This document shows, one piece after another, positions 1 through 9,659 of a stretch of 64,000 nucleotides of DNA. The notes beneath the pieces are model-generated. The model ran no database searches. It was not told the origin of the DNA and saw nothing but the letters and a program-made list of their open reading frames with translations. Location of the stretch: NCBI RefSeq assembly GCF_003856495.1, contig NZ_CP034118.1, forward strand, positions 2,605,842 to 2,669,841, in the 5' to 3' direction. This stretch comes from Staphylospora marina. GTDB lineage: Bacteria > Bacillota > Bacilli > Thermoactinomycetales > Thermoactinomycetaceae. The position numbers and the translations under genes were made by a program. Each line of letters opens with the position of its first letter. The stretch's first letter is position 1.

Positions 1-42
1 CCCGGGGGGTCGGAAGAGACACATGCGAAGCGAATGAGATGA

Positions 43-75
43 AACACCCCCGTTCCTTCCGGGGCCGGGGGCGTT
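43..75 (-). terminator. weak terminator-like hairpin at the left edge
   Basis: A 10-bp near-perfect inverted repeat (43-52 against 66-75, one mismatch) lies about 75 bases past the stop of the acetyltransferase gene. It has no good U-run, only a short pyrimidine stretch, so it may be a weak terminator. Nothing else is visible in positions 1-148. Confidence 0.3.
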
Positions 76-148
76 CAGTATCAAGCTGCAGCCAAAGCGG
101 TTTTGCATCACGATTCAAAAGCGACGTGTGTTTCCCGCCCGCTGACGC

Positions 149-643
149 TTACAGCTTCTTTTCCAGTTCCAGTTCGTCATGGATGGGGATGTTGTAAGAT
201 CCCACCAAGGGAATCGCGGGCTTCCGTTTGCGTGCCTCATCAATGGCGCCGGGATGCACCGCGACGATCCGGTATCCGCGACGTTGATAGAAACGCAACG
301 CATCCAAATTGTCGTTGGAAGTGATCAGCCATACCCGGCGCACCCCGGCTTGACGGGCGGCCTGTTCAAAGGCGGTCAGAAGCATGGTTCCGATCCCCGA
401 ACCGCCAACCGTGGCGTTGAGACTCAAAAGCTCCCATTCCTCTGTCCCCGGGTGATAGGTCGCCGCACCGACACGGGTCTCATTGTCCCATGCAATGAAA
501 GCCTCCAAGTCCCCAACGTGATGTGTCTTTCCTCTTGTCACCATCGTTTCTCCGCCCCACTCGGACACCCACAAATCCCTCAGCCATTGCCGGTCTTCTC
601 CGGTCAACGGGGGACGGATGCCGATGTTGCTTTTTTCCTTCAT
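149..643 (-). CDS. GNAT family N-acetyltransferase
   Basis: A single GNAT domain of about 164 residues. The acetyl-CoA binding motif A is visible as GGSGIGTMLL, followed by a helix rich in A/Q and the C-terminal NLDALRFYQRRGYRIV block typical of the fold. The substrate cannot be told from sequence. The 5' end is a run GTG-ATG-ATG-ATG; the last ATG has GGTGAT just upstream, so I place the start there, but any of the four (up to 652) could be used. It is the last gene of the leftward block and is separated from tdk by about 110 bases. Confidence 0.8.
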   Translation of the reverse strand: MKEKSNIGIRPPLTGEDRQWLRDLWVSEWGGETMVTRGKTHHVGDLEAFIAWDNETRVGAATYHPGTEEWELLSLNATVGGSGIGTMLLTAFEQAARQAGVRRVWLITSNDNLDALRFYQRRGYRIVAVHPGAIDEARKRKPAIPLVGSYNIPIHDELELEKKL

Positions 644-755
644 CATCATCACCGGTCACAAACATGATCTTCCGTGAAAGCGAGTGGCACATCCTGCTTG
701 GCGAGCGAACCTGCCTGATTTCCGGTCCTCCGCCAACCTTCCCTCCGGACCGTTT

Positions 756-1355
756 TCAACCGTTTGAGCTCTCCGGCAGTTCATGACAATGACGGCAACG
801 GGCTTCGTACTGCTCCGAAGCTCCCACCAGAATCACCGGTTGATCCGGAGCGGCGGGACGACCGTTGATCAACCGCTGCGTCCGGCTGGCGGGTCCGCCG
901 CAGATCACGCAAATGGCCTGCAACTTGGTGACGGATTCCGCCACCGCCAGCAACACCGGCGTCGGTCCGAACGGTTCTCCGCGGAAATCCTGATCCAGTC
1001 CCGCGCAAATCACCCGTTTTCCCGAGTCAGCCAGCTGTTGGCAAACATGTACGATCTCCGGTTCGAAAAACTGGATTTCATCGATGGCCACCACATCGGT
1101 ATCTTCCAACACATGTTCCAGGATCTCGGCCGCGGACGTGACGGCCTTGGCCTCGGCCATCCATCCGTTGTGCGAAGCGATCGCCTCCTGATGATAGCGA
1201 TTGTCGATCGCCGGCTTGAACGCCTGGACCCTCAACTTCGCGATCCGTGCCCGCGTGATTCGACGGATCAACTCCTCGCTTTTGCCCGAAAACATCCCGC
1301 CGCAGATCAATTCAATCCAACCTCGGCGCGCGAGGTGAGGATGTTCATGTTTCAT
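756..1355 (-). CDS. tdk: thymidine kinase
   Basis: Salvage enzyme phosphorylating thymidine to dTMP with ATP. The 199-residue product has the P-loop [14 protein letters not shown] near the N terminus, the Walker-B-like AIDEIQFF, and two cysteine pairs (CVIC and CRHC) that form the structural zinc site of type II thymidine kinases. The reading frame is open 57 codons further upstream, but the ATG at 1355 follows GGAGG at good spacing and the protein then matches the family length. Located after rpmE as in Bacillus, with a terminator between them. Confidence 0.93.
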   Translation of the reverse strand: MKHEHPHLARRGWIELICGGMFSGKSEELIRRITRARIAKLRVQAFKPAIDNRYHQEAIASHNGWMAEAKAVTSAAEILEHVLEDTDVVAIDEIQFFEPEIVHVCQQLADSGKRVICAGLDQDFRGEPFGPTPVLLAVAESVTKLQAICVICGGPASRTQRLINGRPAAPDQPVILVGASEQYEARCRHCHELPESSNG

Positions 1356-1385
1356 TGTTGCGATCCTCCAGTTTCCCCGTTCAAG

Positions 1386-1416
1386 CAAAAAGGCAAGCAG
1401 ACCGATGTGCTTGCCC
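1386..1416 (-). terminator. rpmE terminator
   Basis: Stem of 8 bp (1392-1399 with 1408-1415), followed on the minus strand by five U. It lies between the rpmE stop and the tdk start, so tdk probably needs its own promoter or read-through. Confidence 0.75.
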
Positions 1417-1429
1417 TTCATTTCCCGCA

Positions 1430-1630
1430 TTATTTCAGATTGTATTTCTTCTTGAAACGATCGACGCGTCCGCCCTTGTTCACGATTTTCTGTTTGCCGG
1501 TGTAGAACGGATGGCACTCGGAGCAAATGTCAACGCGCAGATTTTCCACGGTGGATCCGGTTTCGAATGTATTTCCACACGCACAGGTGACGGTCGTCAG
1601 CTTGTAAGCCGGATGAATGCCTGCTTTCAT
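1430..1630 (-). CDS. rpmE: 50S ribosomal protein L31, zinc-binding type
   Basis: A 66-residue ribosomal protein with the CAC...CSEC cysteine pairs of the zinc-containing (C+) form of L31, and the conserved HPFYTGKQ stretch. The start is the ATG at 1630, preceded by GAGGTGA at six bases; a GTG three codons upstream lies inside that ribosome binding site and is unlikely. In Firmicutes the C+ form is used when zinc is sufficient and a C- paralogue can replace it; no paralogue is present here. Confidence 0.95.
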   Translation of the reverse strand: MKAGIHPAYKLTTVTCACGNTFETGSTVENLRVDICSECHPFYTGKQKIVNKGGRVDRFKKKYNLK

Positions 1631-1786
1631 CGTTATCACCTCTTTTCATTGCCGTTCAAGGAAGTCAATCACTGGTGTATTATAGCATGTTCCGAATGAT
1701 AGGGCAAGCGACTCCGTCCCGCGCGGACCAACCGTTCTTCCGGCGTGACAGGCCCGGAAAAGCGAACCCGCCCGGAAAGGATGAAC

Positions 1787-1835
1787 GACCCGGTCCTCCG
1801 GTGATTCATCGCACGTTCCGCCGGAGAACCGGGTC
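1787..1835 (-). terminator. long hairpin between the M23 peptidase gene and rpmE
   Basis: A 15-bp inverted repeat (1787-1801 with 1821-1835, one mismatch) lies about 70 bases downstream of the peptidase stop. There is no clean U-run, so it is a weak intrinsic terminator or a transcript-stabilising hairpin. Confidence 0.4.
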
Positions 1836-1902
1836 GTCGGGGCGCCCCCGTTTCGTGATTCGTTCTATCTGTCAAAAGGCCGGAGACATGATCTGGAAAT
1901 GA

Positions 1903-2904
1903 TTACTTGCCCAACACCGAGAGAGGATTGATCGGCCGGCCGTCTTTTCTGACCTCAAAGTGCAGATGATATCCGGTCGCGTTCCCGGACCGTCCCATGT
2001 TTCCGATCACGCGGCCCCGCTCAACGGTTTCTCCCTTGCTCACCCCGATCCGGCTGAGGTGAGCATAGGCCGTGGTCCATCCCCCGCCGTGATCGATGAC
2101 CACGATGTTCCCGTAATTGCCCGAATACCCGGCTTCCTTGACCACGCCGGGTGCAGCCGCCCGGATCAGCGCGTTGGAACGGGCCGAACTCCAGATGTCG
2201 ATCCCTTTGTGCTGCCGCCCCGATCTCCAGCCGAATTTGCTCGTGATGCTTCCCCTGACCGGCCAACTGAATGACACCGGTCCCAGGTTCAGGTCGGGAA
2301 GATCGGCAAGGCGGACACTGCTTTTCTTGCGCGTTTTCTTCTGTTTTGCCACGGAACGGTACACCGCGGTTTTCTGCTCTTCCAACCGGTACGGGACAGC
2401 CACCAGCTGTCCGGGATGCATGGTTTCCGGATTCTTCAGGGCCGGGTTGAGCCACAGAATCAGCCACGGAGTCGTTTTGTGCTCCTTGGCAAGGCTCTCC
2501 GCGGTATCGCCGCCTTTCAGCGGCACCCATTTGCGGCAAAGCGGAATCTTCAGCTCCTGGTTCACTCTCAGCAAATCAGGATCCGGCAAGCGGTTGTATG
2601 CCGCCAGTTCCCCGACGGAAACTCCGAACAGGCCGCTGATTTTGGTCAGTGTATCTCCTTTCTTCACTTGCCAGGTGAGCGGTGTGGTTTCCGCCCTTGC
2701 GGCCAATTGCCCATCCGAAGCCAAGAAGATGGGATTGAGCAGGTACCCGGTCACACCGTGCACCGCTTCTTTCTCATCACCCTGGTCCAACCCCGGGACG
2801 GCTTCCCTGGCATACACGGGATGCTTGCCGGATCCCGCGAGCCAAGACGCCGAAGCGGAACAGACCGCCAGAGATGCGGCAACCAGCGCTCGTTTGGAAG
2901 ACAT
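1903..2904 (-). CDS. secreted LysM / M23 (LytM-type) peptidase
   Basis: A 333-residue exported cell-wall protein. It has an N-terminal signal peptide (about residues 1-33, hydrophobic AALSAVC-like core), two LysM peptidoglycan-binding domains (about 77-121 and 128-171), a basic linker (KKTRKKSS) and a C-terminal M23 zinc endopeptidase domain with the metal motifs HKGID and HLHFE and the glycine-rich SGNYGNIVVIDHG core. Many M23/LysM proteins of sporulating bacilli act in septal or spore-wall remodelling; which peptide bond is cut cannot be read here. GAGGTG lies six bases before the ATG. It is monocistronic, flanked by hairpins on both sides. Confidence 0.88.
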   Translation of the reverse strand: MSSKRALVAASLAVCSASASWLAGSGKHPVYAREAVPGLDQGDEKEAVHGVTGYLLNPIFLASDGQLAARAETTPLTWQVKKGDTLTKISGLFGVSVGELAAYNRLPDPDLLRVNQELKIPLCRKWVPLKGGDTAESLAKEHKTTPWLILWLNPALKNPETMHPGQLVAVPYRLEEQKTAVYRSVAKQKKTRKKSSVRLADLPDLNLGPVSFSWPVRGSITSKFGWRSGRQHKGIDIWSSARSNALIRAAAPGVVKEAGYSGNYGNIVVIDHGGGWTTAYAHLSRIGVSKGETVERGRVIGNMGRSGNATGYHLHFEVRKDGRPINPLSVLGK

Positions 2905-3070
2905 GTCAGCACCTCACAGAGAGGAAGAGTGTGGGGGGTCACCCCGGTTCCATCTTTATGAACGGGGTGCTCGACATATGACCCGCTGAAGCCGCAAGCC
3001 GCGGACCCGGCGCTCCCGCACGTTCCGCCTGACGCGTCCCGAACGCGGATGGCCCCGTTTTCGCCCGAAC

Positions 3071-3108
3071 ACAAAGGCCGGCCCTCCCGAAAGGGATGGC
3101 CGGCCCGG
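3071..3108 (-). terminator. rho terminator
   Basis: A 13-bp GC-rich stem (3076-3088 with 3093-3105) begins right after the rho stop codon and is followed on the minus strand by a short U-rich stretch. Confidence 0.7.
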
Positions 3109-3110
3109 TT

Positions 3111-4388
3111 TCAGGACACGGATGAAGCCTGCTTCACCGTTTTCGGCTCCAGCGAAGCGAAAAAATCGGCATTGGTCTTCGTGTTTTTCAGCCGCTTGAT
3201 GAGCGCCTCGGTCACATCCGGAGAATCTCCGAGGGATTTTCGCAGTTGCCACAGCTTTTCCAGTTCCTGTTTGGAGAGCAGCAAGTCTTCCCGACGCGTT
3301 CCGGAACGGCGCACGTCGATGGCCGGGAAAATCCGCCGCTCGGCCAGTTTGCGGTCCAGATGGAGCTCGAGGTTCCCCGTTCCCTTGAATTCCTCGTAAA
3401 TCACGTCATCCATTCGTGAACCCGTCTCCACCAGCGCCGTGGCCAGGATGGTCAGGCTGCCCCCTTCCTCCACGTTGCGGGCCGCACCGAAAAAGCGCTT
3501 CGGCCGATGCAACGCGGCCGGGTCGATCCCGCCGGAAAGGGTTCTGCCGCTGGGCGGAATGACCAGATTGTACGCCCGGGCGAGGCGGGTGATGCTGTCC
3601 ATCAGGATCACCACGTCTTTTTTGTGCTCCACCAGTCGTTGGGCACGTTCAAGCACCAGTTCCGCCACTTTGATGTGGTGCTCCGGCAATTCGTCAAAGG
3701 TGGAACTCACCACTTCCGCTTTGACGGACCGTTGCATGTCGGTCACTTCTTCGGGGCGTTCATCGATCAGCAACACAAACAGCTCAATGTCCGGGTAGTT
3801 CTCGGAAATGCTGTTGGCGATTTCCTTGAGAAGCATGGTTTTTCCCGCTTTGGGCTGGGCAACGATCAGACCGCGTTGGCCGAGACCGACCGGCGCGATC
3901 AGATCCATCATCCGGGTGGAGATTCGATCCGGCGTGGTTTCGAGAATGAGGCGTTTTTGCGGATAAAGCGGTGTCAGGGAGGCAAAATGCAGACGTTCCG
4001 CGGCGTGATTGGGGTCTTCGCCGTTCACCGCTTCCACGTGCAGAAGTCCGAAGTACCGTTCGTTTTCTTTCGGCGGACGTACCTTGCCGGACACCAAATC
4101 GCCCGTTCGCAAGTCAAACCGTCGGATCTGGGAGGCGGATATGTATATGTCTTCCGATGAAGGCATGTAATTCATCGGCCTGAGGAATCCGTATCCCTCC
4201 GGCAGCACGTCCAGCACGCCTTCCATGAACATCAGACCGTCTCGCTCCGCTTTTGCCTTCAAAATGGCGAAGATGAGCTCTTTCTTTTTCATTTGGGAAT
4301 AGTAAGGAATCTGATATTCCTTCGCCAGTTTGTACAGATCCACCAACCGGCGGTTTTCCAGTTCGCTGATTGTTAGTCCGTCCGTCAT
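3111..4388 (-). CDS. rho: transcription termination factor Rho
   Basis: Hexameric RNA helicase ending transcription at Rho-dependent sites. The 425 residues show the N-terminal [17 protein letters not shown] helix domain, the cold-shock-like RNA-binding motif EGYGFLR, the Walker [13 protein letters not shown], the Walker [15 protein letters not shown], and the R-loop/Q-loop region [20 protein letters not shown]. The start MTDGLTIS at 4388 has GTGGTGAT upstream and gives the usual family length. Gene order glpX-rho-rpmE-tdk matches Bacillus. Confidence 0.97.
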   Translation of the reverse strand: MTDGLTISELENRRLVDLYKLAKEYQIPYYSQMKKKELIFAILKAKAERDGLMFMEGVLDVLPEGYGFLRPMNYMPSSEDIYISASQIRRFDLRTGDLVSGKVRPPKENERYFGLLHVEAVNGEDPNHAAERLHFASLTPLYPQKRLILETTPDRISTRMMDLIAPVGLGQRGLIVAQPKAGKTMLLKEIANSISENYPDIELFVLLIDERPEEVTDMQRSVKAEVVSSTFDELPEHHIKVAELVLERAQRLVEHKKDVVILMDSITRLARAYNLVIPPSGRTLSGGIDPAALHRPKRFFGAARNVEEGGSLTILATALVETGSRMDDVIYEEFKGTGNLELHLDRKLAERRIFPAIDVRRSGTRREDLLLSKQELEKLWQLRKSLGDSPDVTEALIKRLKNTKTNADFFASLEPKTVKQASSVS

Positions 4389-4650
4389 GGGATCATCACC
4401 ACTCGATTTTTTGAAAATCTCCCCGGATGGACGAGGAGGTTTGAACAAGAGGGGCCTTCGCGAGCCCGTCCGGCGTCGGGCTCACGAAAGCGGAACTCCT
4501 TTGCCTGTCCCGTACGGGTCGCCTCCGTTTCTTTCCCATGAGCGGAGGCGGAAGGTTCGCGGAAACACGAAACCGGCCCGTGCCGCCCCGGTCTCCCGAA
4601 CCTCCTCCTCTCCGGAACCGGCATCAATGAGATCCCGGTTCTGCCAATGA
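4389..4650 (-). promoter_or_regulatory. rho leader / glpX-rho intergenic region
   Basis: This 262-base stretch between the glpX stop and the rho start holds no gene. It contains a 7-bp hairpin (4463-4469 with 4478-4484) and is C-rich on the plus strand. rho leaders in several bacteria mediate Rho autoregulation by attenuation, so such a role is possible here, but no specific element is recognisable. Confidence 0.3.
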
Positions 4651-5613
4651 TCACAGCACCAGGTTGGGTTTTTTCTCCAGACGGTGCGTTCCGTCCATGA
4701 AGCGGACGGTTCCGGTCTTGGCGCGCATGACCACGGAATGGGTGGTGGCGATGCTGCCCTGATAGCGGACGCCGCGAAGCAGCTCCCCGTCCGTCACGCC
4801 GGTGGCCGCGAAAATGGCGTCGTCCCCTTTGACCAAATCTTCCATCCGCAACACTTTGCCCGGATCCTTGATCCCCATTTTCAGGCAGCGCTCCATCTCT
4901 TCCTTCGTTTGGGGAAGCAGACGTCCCTGGATTTCCCCTCCGAGACACTTGAGCGCCACGGCCGCCAGCACTCCTTCCGGCGCACCTCCGGAACCGAACA
5001 GGATGTCCACCCCGGTGTCCGGAAAGCCGGTGTGAATGGCCGCAGCCACGTCTCCGTCGGGAATCAGCTTGATGCGCGCCCCTGCCTTGCGGATCTCTTC
5101 GATCAGCCGGGCATGTCTGGGACGGTCCAGCACCACGGCCACCAAGTCTTCCACATCTTTGCCGGTGGCACGGGCCACCGCTTTCAAATTGTCTTCCACG
5201 GGTGCGTCAATGTCAACCTGACCCACGGCTTTCGGCCCCACCGCCAACTTGTCCATGTACATGTCCGGGGCGTGCAGCAGACACCCCCGGTCGGCGACCG
5301 CCACGACGGAAATGGCATTCCACAGGCCTTTGGCCACGATGTTGGTTCCTTCGAGCGGATCGACGGCCACATCCAGTTCGGGCCCCGTATCCATTCCCAA
5401 TTTCTCGCCGATGTACAACATGGGAGCCTCATCCATCTCTCCCTCGCCGATCACGACCGTCCCGCGCATCGGGATCGTGTCGAAGACGGCTCGCATCGCC
5501 TCGGTGGCCGCACCGTCCGCCTCATCTTTCTTGCCGTACCCCATCCAGCGGGCGGAGGCGATGGCCGCCGCCTCCGTGACGCGAACCAGTTCCATGGTCA
5601 AACTGCGTTCCAT
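4651..5613 (-). CDS. glpX: fructose-1,6-bisphosphatase class II
   Basis: Gluconeogenic enzyme hydrolysing fructose-1,6-bisphosphate. The 320 residues carry the metal-binding [15 protein letters not shown] and VDPLEGT motifs, the substrate loop DRPRHA and the [16 protein letters not shown] signature of GlpX. The ATG at 5613 has GAGGAG 12 bases upstream and gives the family length. It sits between murA and rho, so gluconeogenic and glycolytic steps (fba, tal, glpX) are grouped in the same leftward block. Confidence 0.95.
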   Translation of the reverse strand: MERSLTMELVRVTEAAAIASARWMGYGKKDEADGAATEAMRAVFDTIPMRGTVVIGEGEMDEAPMLYIGEKLGMDTGPELDVAVDPLEGTNIVAKGLWNAISVVAVADRGCLLHAPDMYMDKLAVGPKAVGQVDIDAPVEDNLKAVARATGKDVEDLVAVVLDRPRHARLIEEIRKAGARIKLIPDGDVAAAIHTGFPDTGVDILFGSGGAPEGVLAAVALKCLGGEIQGRLLPQTKEEMERCLKMGIKDPGKVLRMEDLVKGDDAIFAATGVTDGELLRGVRYQGSIATTHSVVMRAKTGTVRFMDGTHRLEKKPNLVL

Positions 5614-5738
5614 CCCTCTGACAACTCCTCGTTTTCATCTTGCATCCGCGACATGTTTGCGGCATCTCCGTTCGTTGGACAACAGTATGTCACAACTCAC
5701 AAATAGAGTAACACATATCTCCGCAAACGGACAGTTCC

Positions 5739-6986
5739 TCAGGCAGATTCCGCTCGGAACCGGACGCCGAGTCCGGCCAGTTTGGCTTTCAGATTTTCCA
5801 ATCGGCGTCCCAACGTCTCCGTTCCGTTGAGTTCGGAAATTCCTTCCGTCTGCAGCGCCGCAATGAGCAAAGCGACTCCGGTCTCGGGATCGCGAATCTG
5901 AAGGGAAGTCGGATAGAGACGGCTTTCCCCTTCGATGACGGCGGCTCTTCCCTCCACCTTGAGTTTCGCTCCCATTTTGCGGAGCTCCGGAGCATGATGA
6001 AACCTGGAGAAAATGTTGTCCACGATCAGACTGGTTCCCGATGAACGGATGAGAAGCGATGAAAACGAAGGTTGCAGATCGGCCGGGAATCCGGGATAGG
6101 GGTGGGTTTTCACGTCGACGGCGCCGTAGCCTTTCCGTCCCGACACGATGACGGCTTCATCTTCCCCGCGGATGCCGGCACCCATTTCTTTCAATTTTGC
6201 AGCCACTGACTCGAGATGTTCGGGAATCACCGGCTCCATCCGCACTTCCCCGCCCGTGGCGGCCGCGGCGATCATCCACATTCCCGCTTCAAACCGATCG
6301 GGAATGAGGGCGTGACAAGCCCCTTTGAGCCGACGGTTTCCCTCCACGCGAATGACGTCGGTTCCCGCTCCCTTGACTTCGGCCCCCATGGCCGACAGGA
6401 ACGTGGCCACATCGATCACTTCGGGATCCTTGGCGGCATTTTCGATCACCGTTTTCCCCTCGGCTCCCATGGCGGCGAGCATGATGTTGATGGTGGCGTA
6501 CGGGCTCACCACATCCAGGTAGATCCGGGCCCCTTTCAGCCGGTCCGCTTCGATCTCAAGCCGGTCTCCCCGCAGCACCACATTCGCTCCCATCGCTTCA
6601 AATCCCTTCAGATGCTGGTCCAGATGGGGCGTCAGATAGCCGGCATTGGCCAACCGGGCGGACACCTTTCCGAATCGTCCGAGCAAGGCTCCGATGAGAT
6701 ACAGGGAGGACCAGAGCGGATGGCGGATATGCACCGGTGATTTCGGCACCAAAGAGGGGTCGATGGTGAGGGTCCGATTGCCGCGGTCCACGGATACCGT
6801 CGCATCCAATTCCTGAAGGAGTTCGATGTACCGCTCCACGTCACCGACCATCGGGACGTTTTCCAGCACGGACGGCGAATCGGCCAAAAGTGCGGCGGGT
6901 ATCATGGCAAGTGCACTTTTCGCCGACCCGCTGATCGTGACCGTTCCGACAAGCGGCTTTCCACCTTGGATGATCCATTTGCCCAT
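5739..6986 (-). CDS. MurA-family (UDP-GlcNAc 1-carboxyvinyltransferase-like) protein lacking the catalytic cysteine
   Basis: A 415-residue protein colinear with MurA over its whole length: NVP..GDVERYIELL, VSPYATINIMLAAMGAEG, ENAAKDPEVIDVA, a PDRFEAG block, and FPADLQPSF with the catalytic Asp equivalent. It occupies the place of the second MurA gene of bacilli. Key residues have changed. The normal SGAKN motif reads SGSAKS (Lys22 to Ala22). The loop that should hold PGGC-IG-RP and the catalytic Cys115 reads ANAGYLTPHLDQHL (about 113-126), with no cysteine and no Arg120 equivalent; Arg88 of the preceding helix is kept. Canonical activity is therefore doubtful. Start: ATG 6986 behind GAGGT; the frame is open 24 codons further upstream. 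Confidence 0.85.
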   Translation of the reverse strand: MGKWIIQGGKPLVGTVTISGSAKSALAMIPAALLADSPSVLENVPMVGDVERYIELLQELDATVSVDRGNRTLTIDPSLVPKSPVHIRHPLWSSLYLIGALLGRFGKVSARLANAGYLTPHLDQHLKGFEAMGANVVLRGDRLEIEADRLKGARIYLDVVSPYATINIMLAAMGAEGKTVIENAAKDPEVIDVATFLSAMGAEVKGAGTDVIRVEGNRRLKGACHALIPDRFEAGMWMIAAAATGGEVRMEPVIPEHLESVAAKLKEMGAGIRGEDEAVIVSGRKGYGAVDVKTHPYPGFPADLQPSFSSLLIRSSGTSLIVDNIFSRFHHAPELRKMGAKLKVEGRAAVIEGESRLYPTSLQIRDPETGVALLIAALQTEGISELNGTETLGRRLENLKAKLAGLGVRFRAESA

Positions 6987-7054
6987 ACCCAGACCTCGCT
7001 CGCTTGGTATAAGAAATCCGGCGGAAGGCACCGCGCCCGCCGCCAGATTCCGCC

Positions 7055-7705
7055 TCATTTGCCGAAACCGGCTTTTTTCCAGTCAGCTTCGAATTTCTCG
7101 ATTCCGAGATCGGTCAGAGGATGGCGGGTCATCTGTTCCATCACCTTGAAGGGGACGGTGGCGATGTGCGCTCCCGCCAACGCCGCCTGTGTCACGTGCA
7201 CCGGATGCCGGACGCTGGCGGCAATGATTTCCGTTCCGATCCCGTGAATCCGGAAAATTTCCGCCACTTCACGGATCAGCGCCGTTCCGTCATGCCCGAT
7301 GTCATCCAGCCGTCCGACAAACGGGCTGACAAACGCGGCACCGGCCCGTGCGGCCATCAGTGCCTGATTGGCGGAAAAAATGAGTGTCACGTTGGTTTTG
7401 ATCCCCTGCTTTGCGAAATGATGGACCGCCTTGAGACCTTCCGTCGTCATCGGCACTTTGATGGTCACGTTTTCGGAGAATGCGGCCCACCGTTCGCCTT
7501 CTTCAATCATTCCCCCGGCATCGCGGCTCATCACTTCCGCACTGACGGGTCCGTCGACGATTTCGAGGATTTCCCGGAGCACTTCTTCAAACGGGCGCCC
7601 CGACTTGGCCACCAGCGTCGGGTTGGTCGTCACTCCCGCCAGAATGCCCCATTCGTTCACCCTGCGAATCTCATCGACGATCGCCGTGTCCAAGAAGAAC
7701 TTCAC
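7055..7705 (-). CDS. tal: transaldolase / fructose-6-phosphate aldolase family
   Basis: A 216-residue decameric-type transaldolase of the TalC/FSA family. The N terminus [14 protein letters not shown], the [16 protein letters not shown] motif, the Schiff-base lysine in NVTIKVPMT, and [14 protein letters not shown] are all present. It shuttles dihydroxyacetone units in the non-oxidative pentose phosphate pathway. It matches the short Bacillus transaldolase (YwjH) more than E. coli FSA in its position between fba and murA. Start is a GTG at 7705 behind GGAG at about ten bases. Confidence 0.92.
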   Translation of the reverse strand: MKFFLDTAIVDEIRRVNEWGILAGVTTNPTLVAKSGRPFEEVLREILEIVDGPVSAEVMSRDAGGMIEEGERWAAFSENVTIKVPMTTEGLKAVHHFAKQGIKTNVTLIFSANQALMAARAGAAFVSPFVGRLDDIGHDGTALIREVAEIFRIHGIGTEIIAASVRHPVHVTQAALAGAHIATVPFKVMEQMTRHPLTDLGIEKFEADWKKAGFGK

Positions 7706-7780
7706 TACCCATCATCTCCCAATTTCCCCCGCCGGAAACCGGTCAAACCCCGGCAATCTCTTTCGGTCATCAGACGGCGA

Positions 7781-8635
7781 TCAGGCCTTGCCCGAGCTTC
7801 CGAACAGGCGCATTTTGCCCTTGACGACTTCCTTGATGGCTTCGCGGGCCGGACCCAGATATTTCCGAGGATCGATCATGTCCGGATTTTTGGCCAGCAG
7901 CTCGCGAACCACATTCGTTTGTGCCACCTGGTTTTCGGTGTTCACGTTGATCTTGCCGACGCCGAGTGAAACCGCTTTCCGGATCGACTCGTCCGGCACG
8001 CCGGAACCGCCGTGCAGCACGATCGGCGCCTCGATGTTTTTCGCCACTTTTTCAATGATGTCAAAGCGGATTTTCGGTTCGCCCTTGTACATGCCGTGAG
8101 CGGTGCCCACCGCGATCGCCAGGGCGTCGACACGGGTTTCTTCCCAGAAGCGGATCGCTTCATCCGGATCGGCCAGCATGGCGTCTTCTTCCGCCACGTT
8201 CAGGTCGTCCTCCACGCCTCCGATGGTTCCCAGCTCGCCCTCGACGGAAACCCCGACGGCATGGGCGGCTTCCACCACCTTTTTGGTCAGGCGGATGTTT
8301 TCTTCGAACGGATAGTGCGAACCGTCAAACATGACGGAAGAAAATCCGGCGCGAATGCACTTCATGACCATTTCGAAACTGCTGCCGTGGTCAAGGTGAA
8401 GCGCCACCGGAAGGCCGGATTCACGTGCGGCCACTTTGGCGAGAGCCACCACGTTGTTCAGACCCATGTACTTGATGGCGCCTTCGCTTGCGCCGAAAAT
8501 GAGCGGGGAACGTTCTTCCTTCGCGGCCTCGATGATGGCTTGCACATATTCCAGGTTATTCATATTGAATTGCCCGACGGCAAAGCCTTCTTTTTTGGCG
8601 CGAGGCAAAAATGCGTTCATGGAAACAAGCGGCAT
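7781..8635 (-). CDS. fba: fructose-bisphosphate aldolase, class II
   Basis: Zinc-dependent aldolase of glycolysis and gluconeogenesis, 284 residues. Visible are the N-terminal GQFNMNNLEYVQAII, the metal-binding HLDHGSSFE, the second motif EGELGTIGGVED, AVGTAHGMY with a zinc histidine, and VLHGGSGVP. AAGGAGG lies seven bases before the ATG at 8635. In bacilli fba directly follows spo0F; here kal and kce are interposed and a strong terminator ends their transcript, so fba must have its own promoter in the 180-base gap. Confidence 0.96.
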   Translation of the reverse strand: MPLVSMNAFLPRAKKEGFAVGQFNMNNLEYVQAIIEAAKEERSPLIFGASEGAIKYMGLNNVVALAKVAARESGLPVALHLDHGSSFEMVMKCIRAGFSSVMFDGSHYPFEENIRLTKKVVEAAHAVGVSVEGELGTIGGVEDDLNVAEEDAMLADPDEAIRFWEETRVDALAIAVGTAHGMYKGEPKIRFDIIEKVAKNIEAPIVLHGGSGVPDESIRKAVSLGVGKINVNTENQVAQTNVVRELLAKNPDMIDPRKYLGPAREAIKEVVKGKMRLFGSSGKA

Positions 8636-8758
8636 ACAAGGGCCTCCTTTTTCGCTTCTGTACAGGGACTTCTGTTTTACGGCTTAATGATAACAAAATC
8701 CTGCCGCCTGTGCGAGGGGGAACGCCGAACCCAAGACGGATGCCGCCGCCGGCCGATG

Positions 8759-8799
8759 AAAAAAGCCGGTCGGCCGGATCCGTTCCGACCTGACCGGCG
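8759..8799 (-). terminator. kal-kce terminator
   Basis: Stem 8765-8771 with 8792-8798, followed on the minus strand by six U. It lies 18 bases after the kce stop and insulates fba from the lysine genes. Confidence 0.75.
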
Positions 8800-8816
8800 C
8801 CCCCGACGTTCCGCCC

Positions 8817-9629
8817 TCAGACGAGCCCGAGCATCTTCCGGGCTTCATCGGGGGTGGCCACTTCCCGCTCCATTTCCCGGGCAATGCGAACCACGCGCCT
8901 GACCAGCTGTGCGTTCGTGGCCAACTCGCCCTTCCGGTAATAAATGTTGTCTTCCAGCCCCACCCGAACGTGACCGCCCAGCACGATGCCGAGCGCGGAC
9001 ATCGGCAGCTGGTGACGTCCCACGCCCGCCACGGTCCAGGTGGCACCCGGCGGAAGTTGCCGCACCAGATGAAGCAAATGATCGGCGGTGGCGGGAATTC
9101 CTCCGGGCACCCCCATCACGAAATCAAAATGCAGGTGCCTGTCCTTGAAATATCCCTTTCTGACAAGCCTGAGCGCGTTTTCCACCATTCCCGCTTCGAA
9201 GATTTCAAATTCGGGGGCCACGTTGTACCGTTCGAATTCCTCCGCAAACCGTTCAATCATGTCCGGGGGATTCATGAACACCCCGTTGCCGAAGTTGACC
9301 GTTCCCGTGGTGAGCGAGGCCATCTCCGGCTTGAGCGACACGGGCTGAAGCCGTTCTTCGGCGCTCATTCCCACCGCTCCGCCCGTGGACACCTGGATGA
9401 TGATGTCCGTCTTCCTGCGAATCAATTCAATGGCCCGGCGGTATACCTCGCGATCCTGGGTGGGATTCCCCGCATCGTCACGCACATGGATGTGGGCGAT
9501 GGCCGCCCCCGCTTCCCTCGCCTCCATGGCGGCTTCGGCGATCTCCTCGGGGGTGACCGGAAGCCAGGGAGTGTCTTCACGGGTGACCTCGGCCCCCACC
9601 AACGCTGCCGTGATGATCAACTTGTCCAT
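8817..9629 (-). CDS. kce: 3-keto-5-aminohexanoate cleavage enzyme
   Basis: BKACE/DUF849 family enzyme of 270 residues. In lysine fermentation Kce condenses 3-keto-5-aminohexanoate with acetyl-CoA to give acetoacetate and 3-aminobutyryl-CoA. The family marks are the zinc ligands in AAIAHIHVRDDAGN, TGGAVGMSAEERL, GTVNFGNGVFMNPP, and the C-terminal GGHVRVGLEDN. GAGGAGG is six or seven bases before the ATG. It follows kal by about 30 bases and so is almost certainly cotranscribed. Other BKACE members act on different beta-keto acids; the presence of kal next door and of kdd and kamA-E elsewhere in the window makes the lysine assignment firm. Confidence 0.93.
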   Translation of the reverse strand: MDKLIITAALVGAEVTREDTPWLPVTPEEIAEAAMEAREAGAAIAHIHVRDDAGNPTQDREVYRRAIELIRRKTDIIIQVSTGGAVGMSAEERLQPVSLKPEMASLTTGTVNFGNGVFMNPPDMIERFAEEFERYNVAPEFEIFEAGMVENALRLVRKGYFKDRHLHFDFVMGVPGGIPATADHLLHLVRQLPPGATWTVAGVGRHQLPMSALGIVLGGHVRVGLEDNIYYRKGELATNAQLVRRVVRIAREMEREVATPDEARKMLGLV

Positions 9630-9659
9630 TTCGGTTCCTCCTCACAAAAAAACGCCGCC

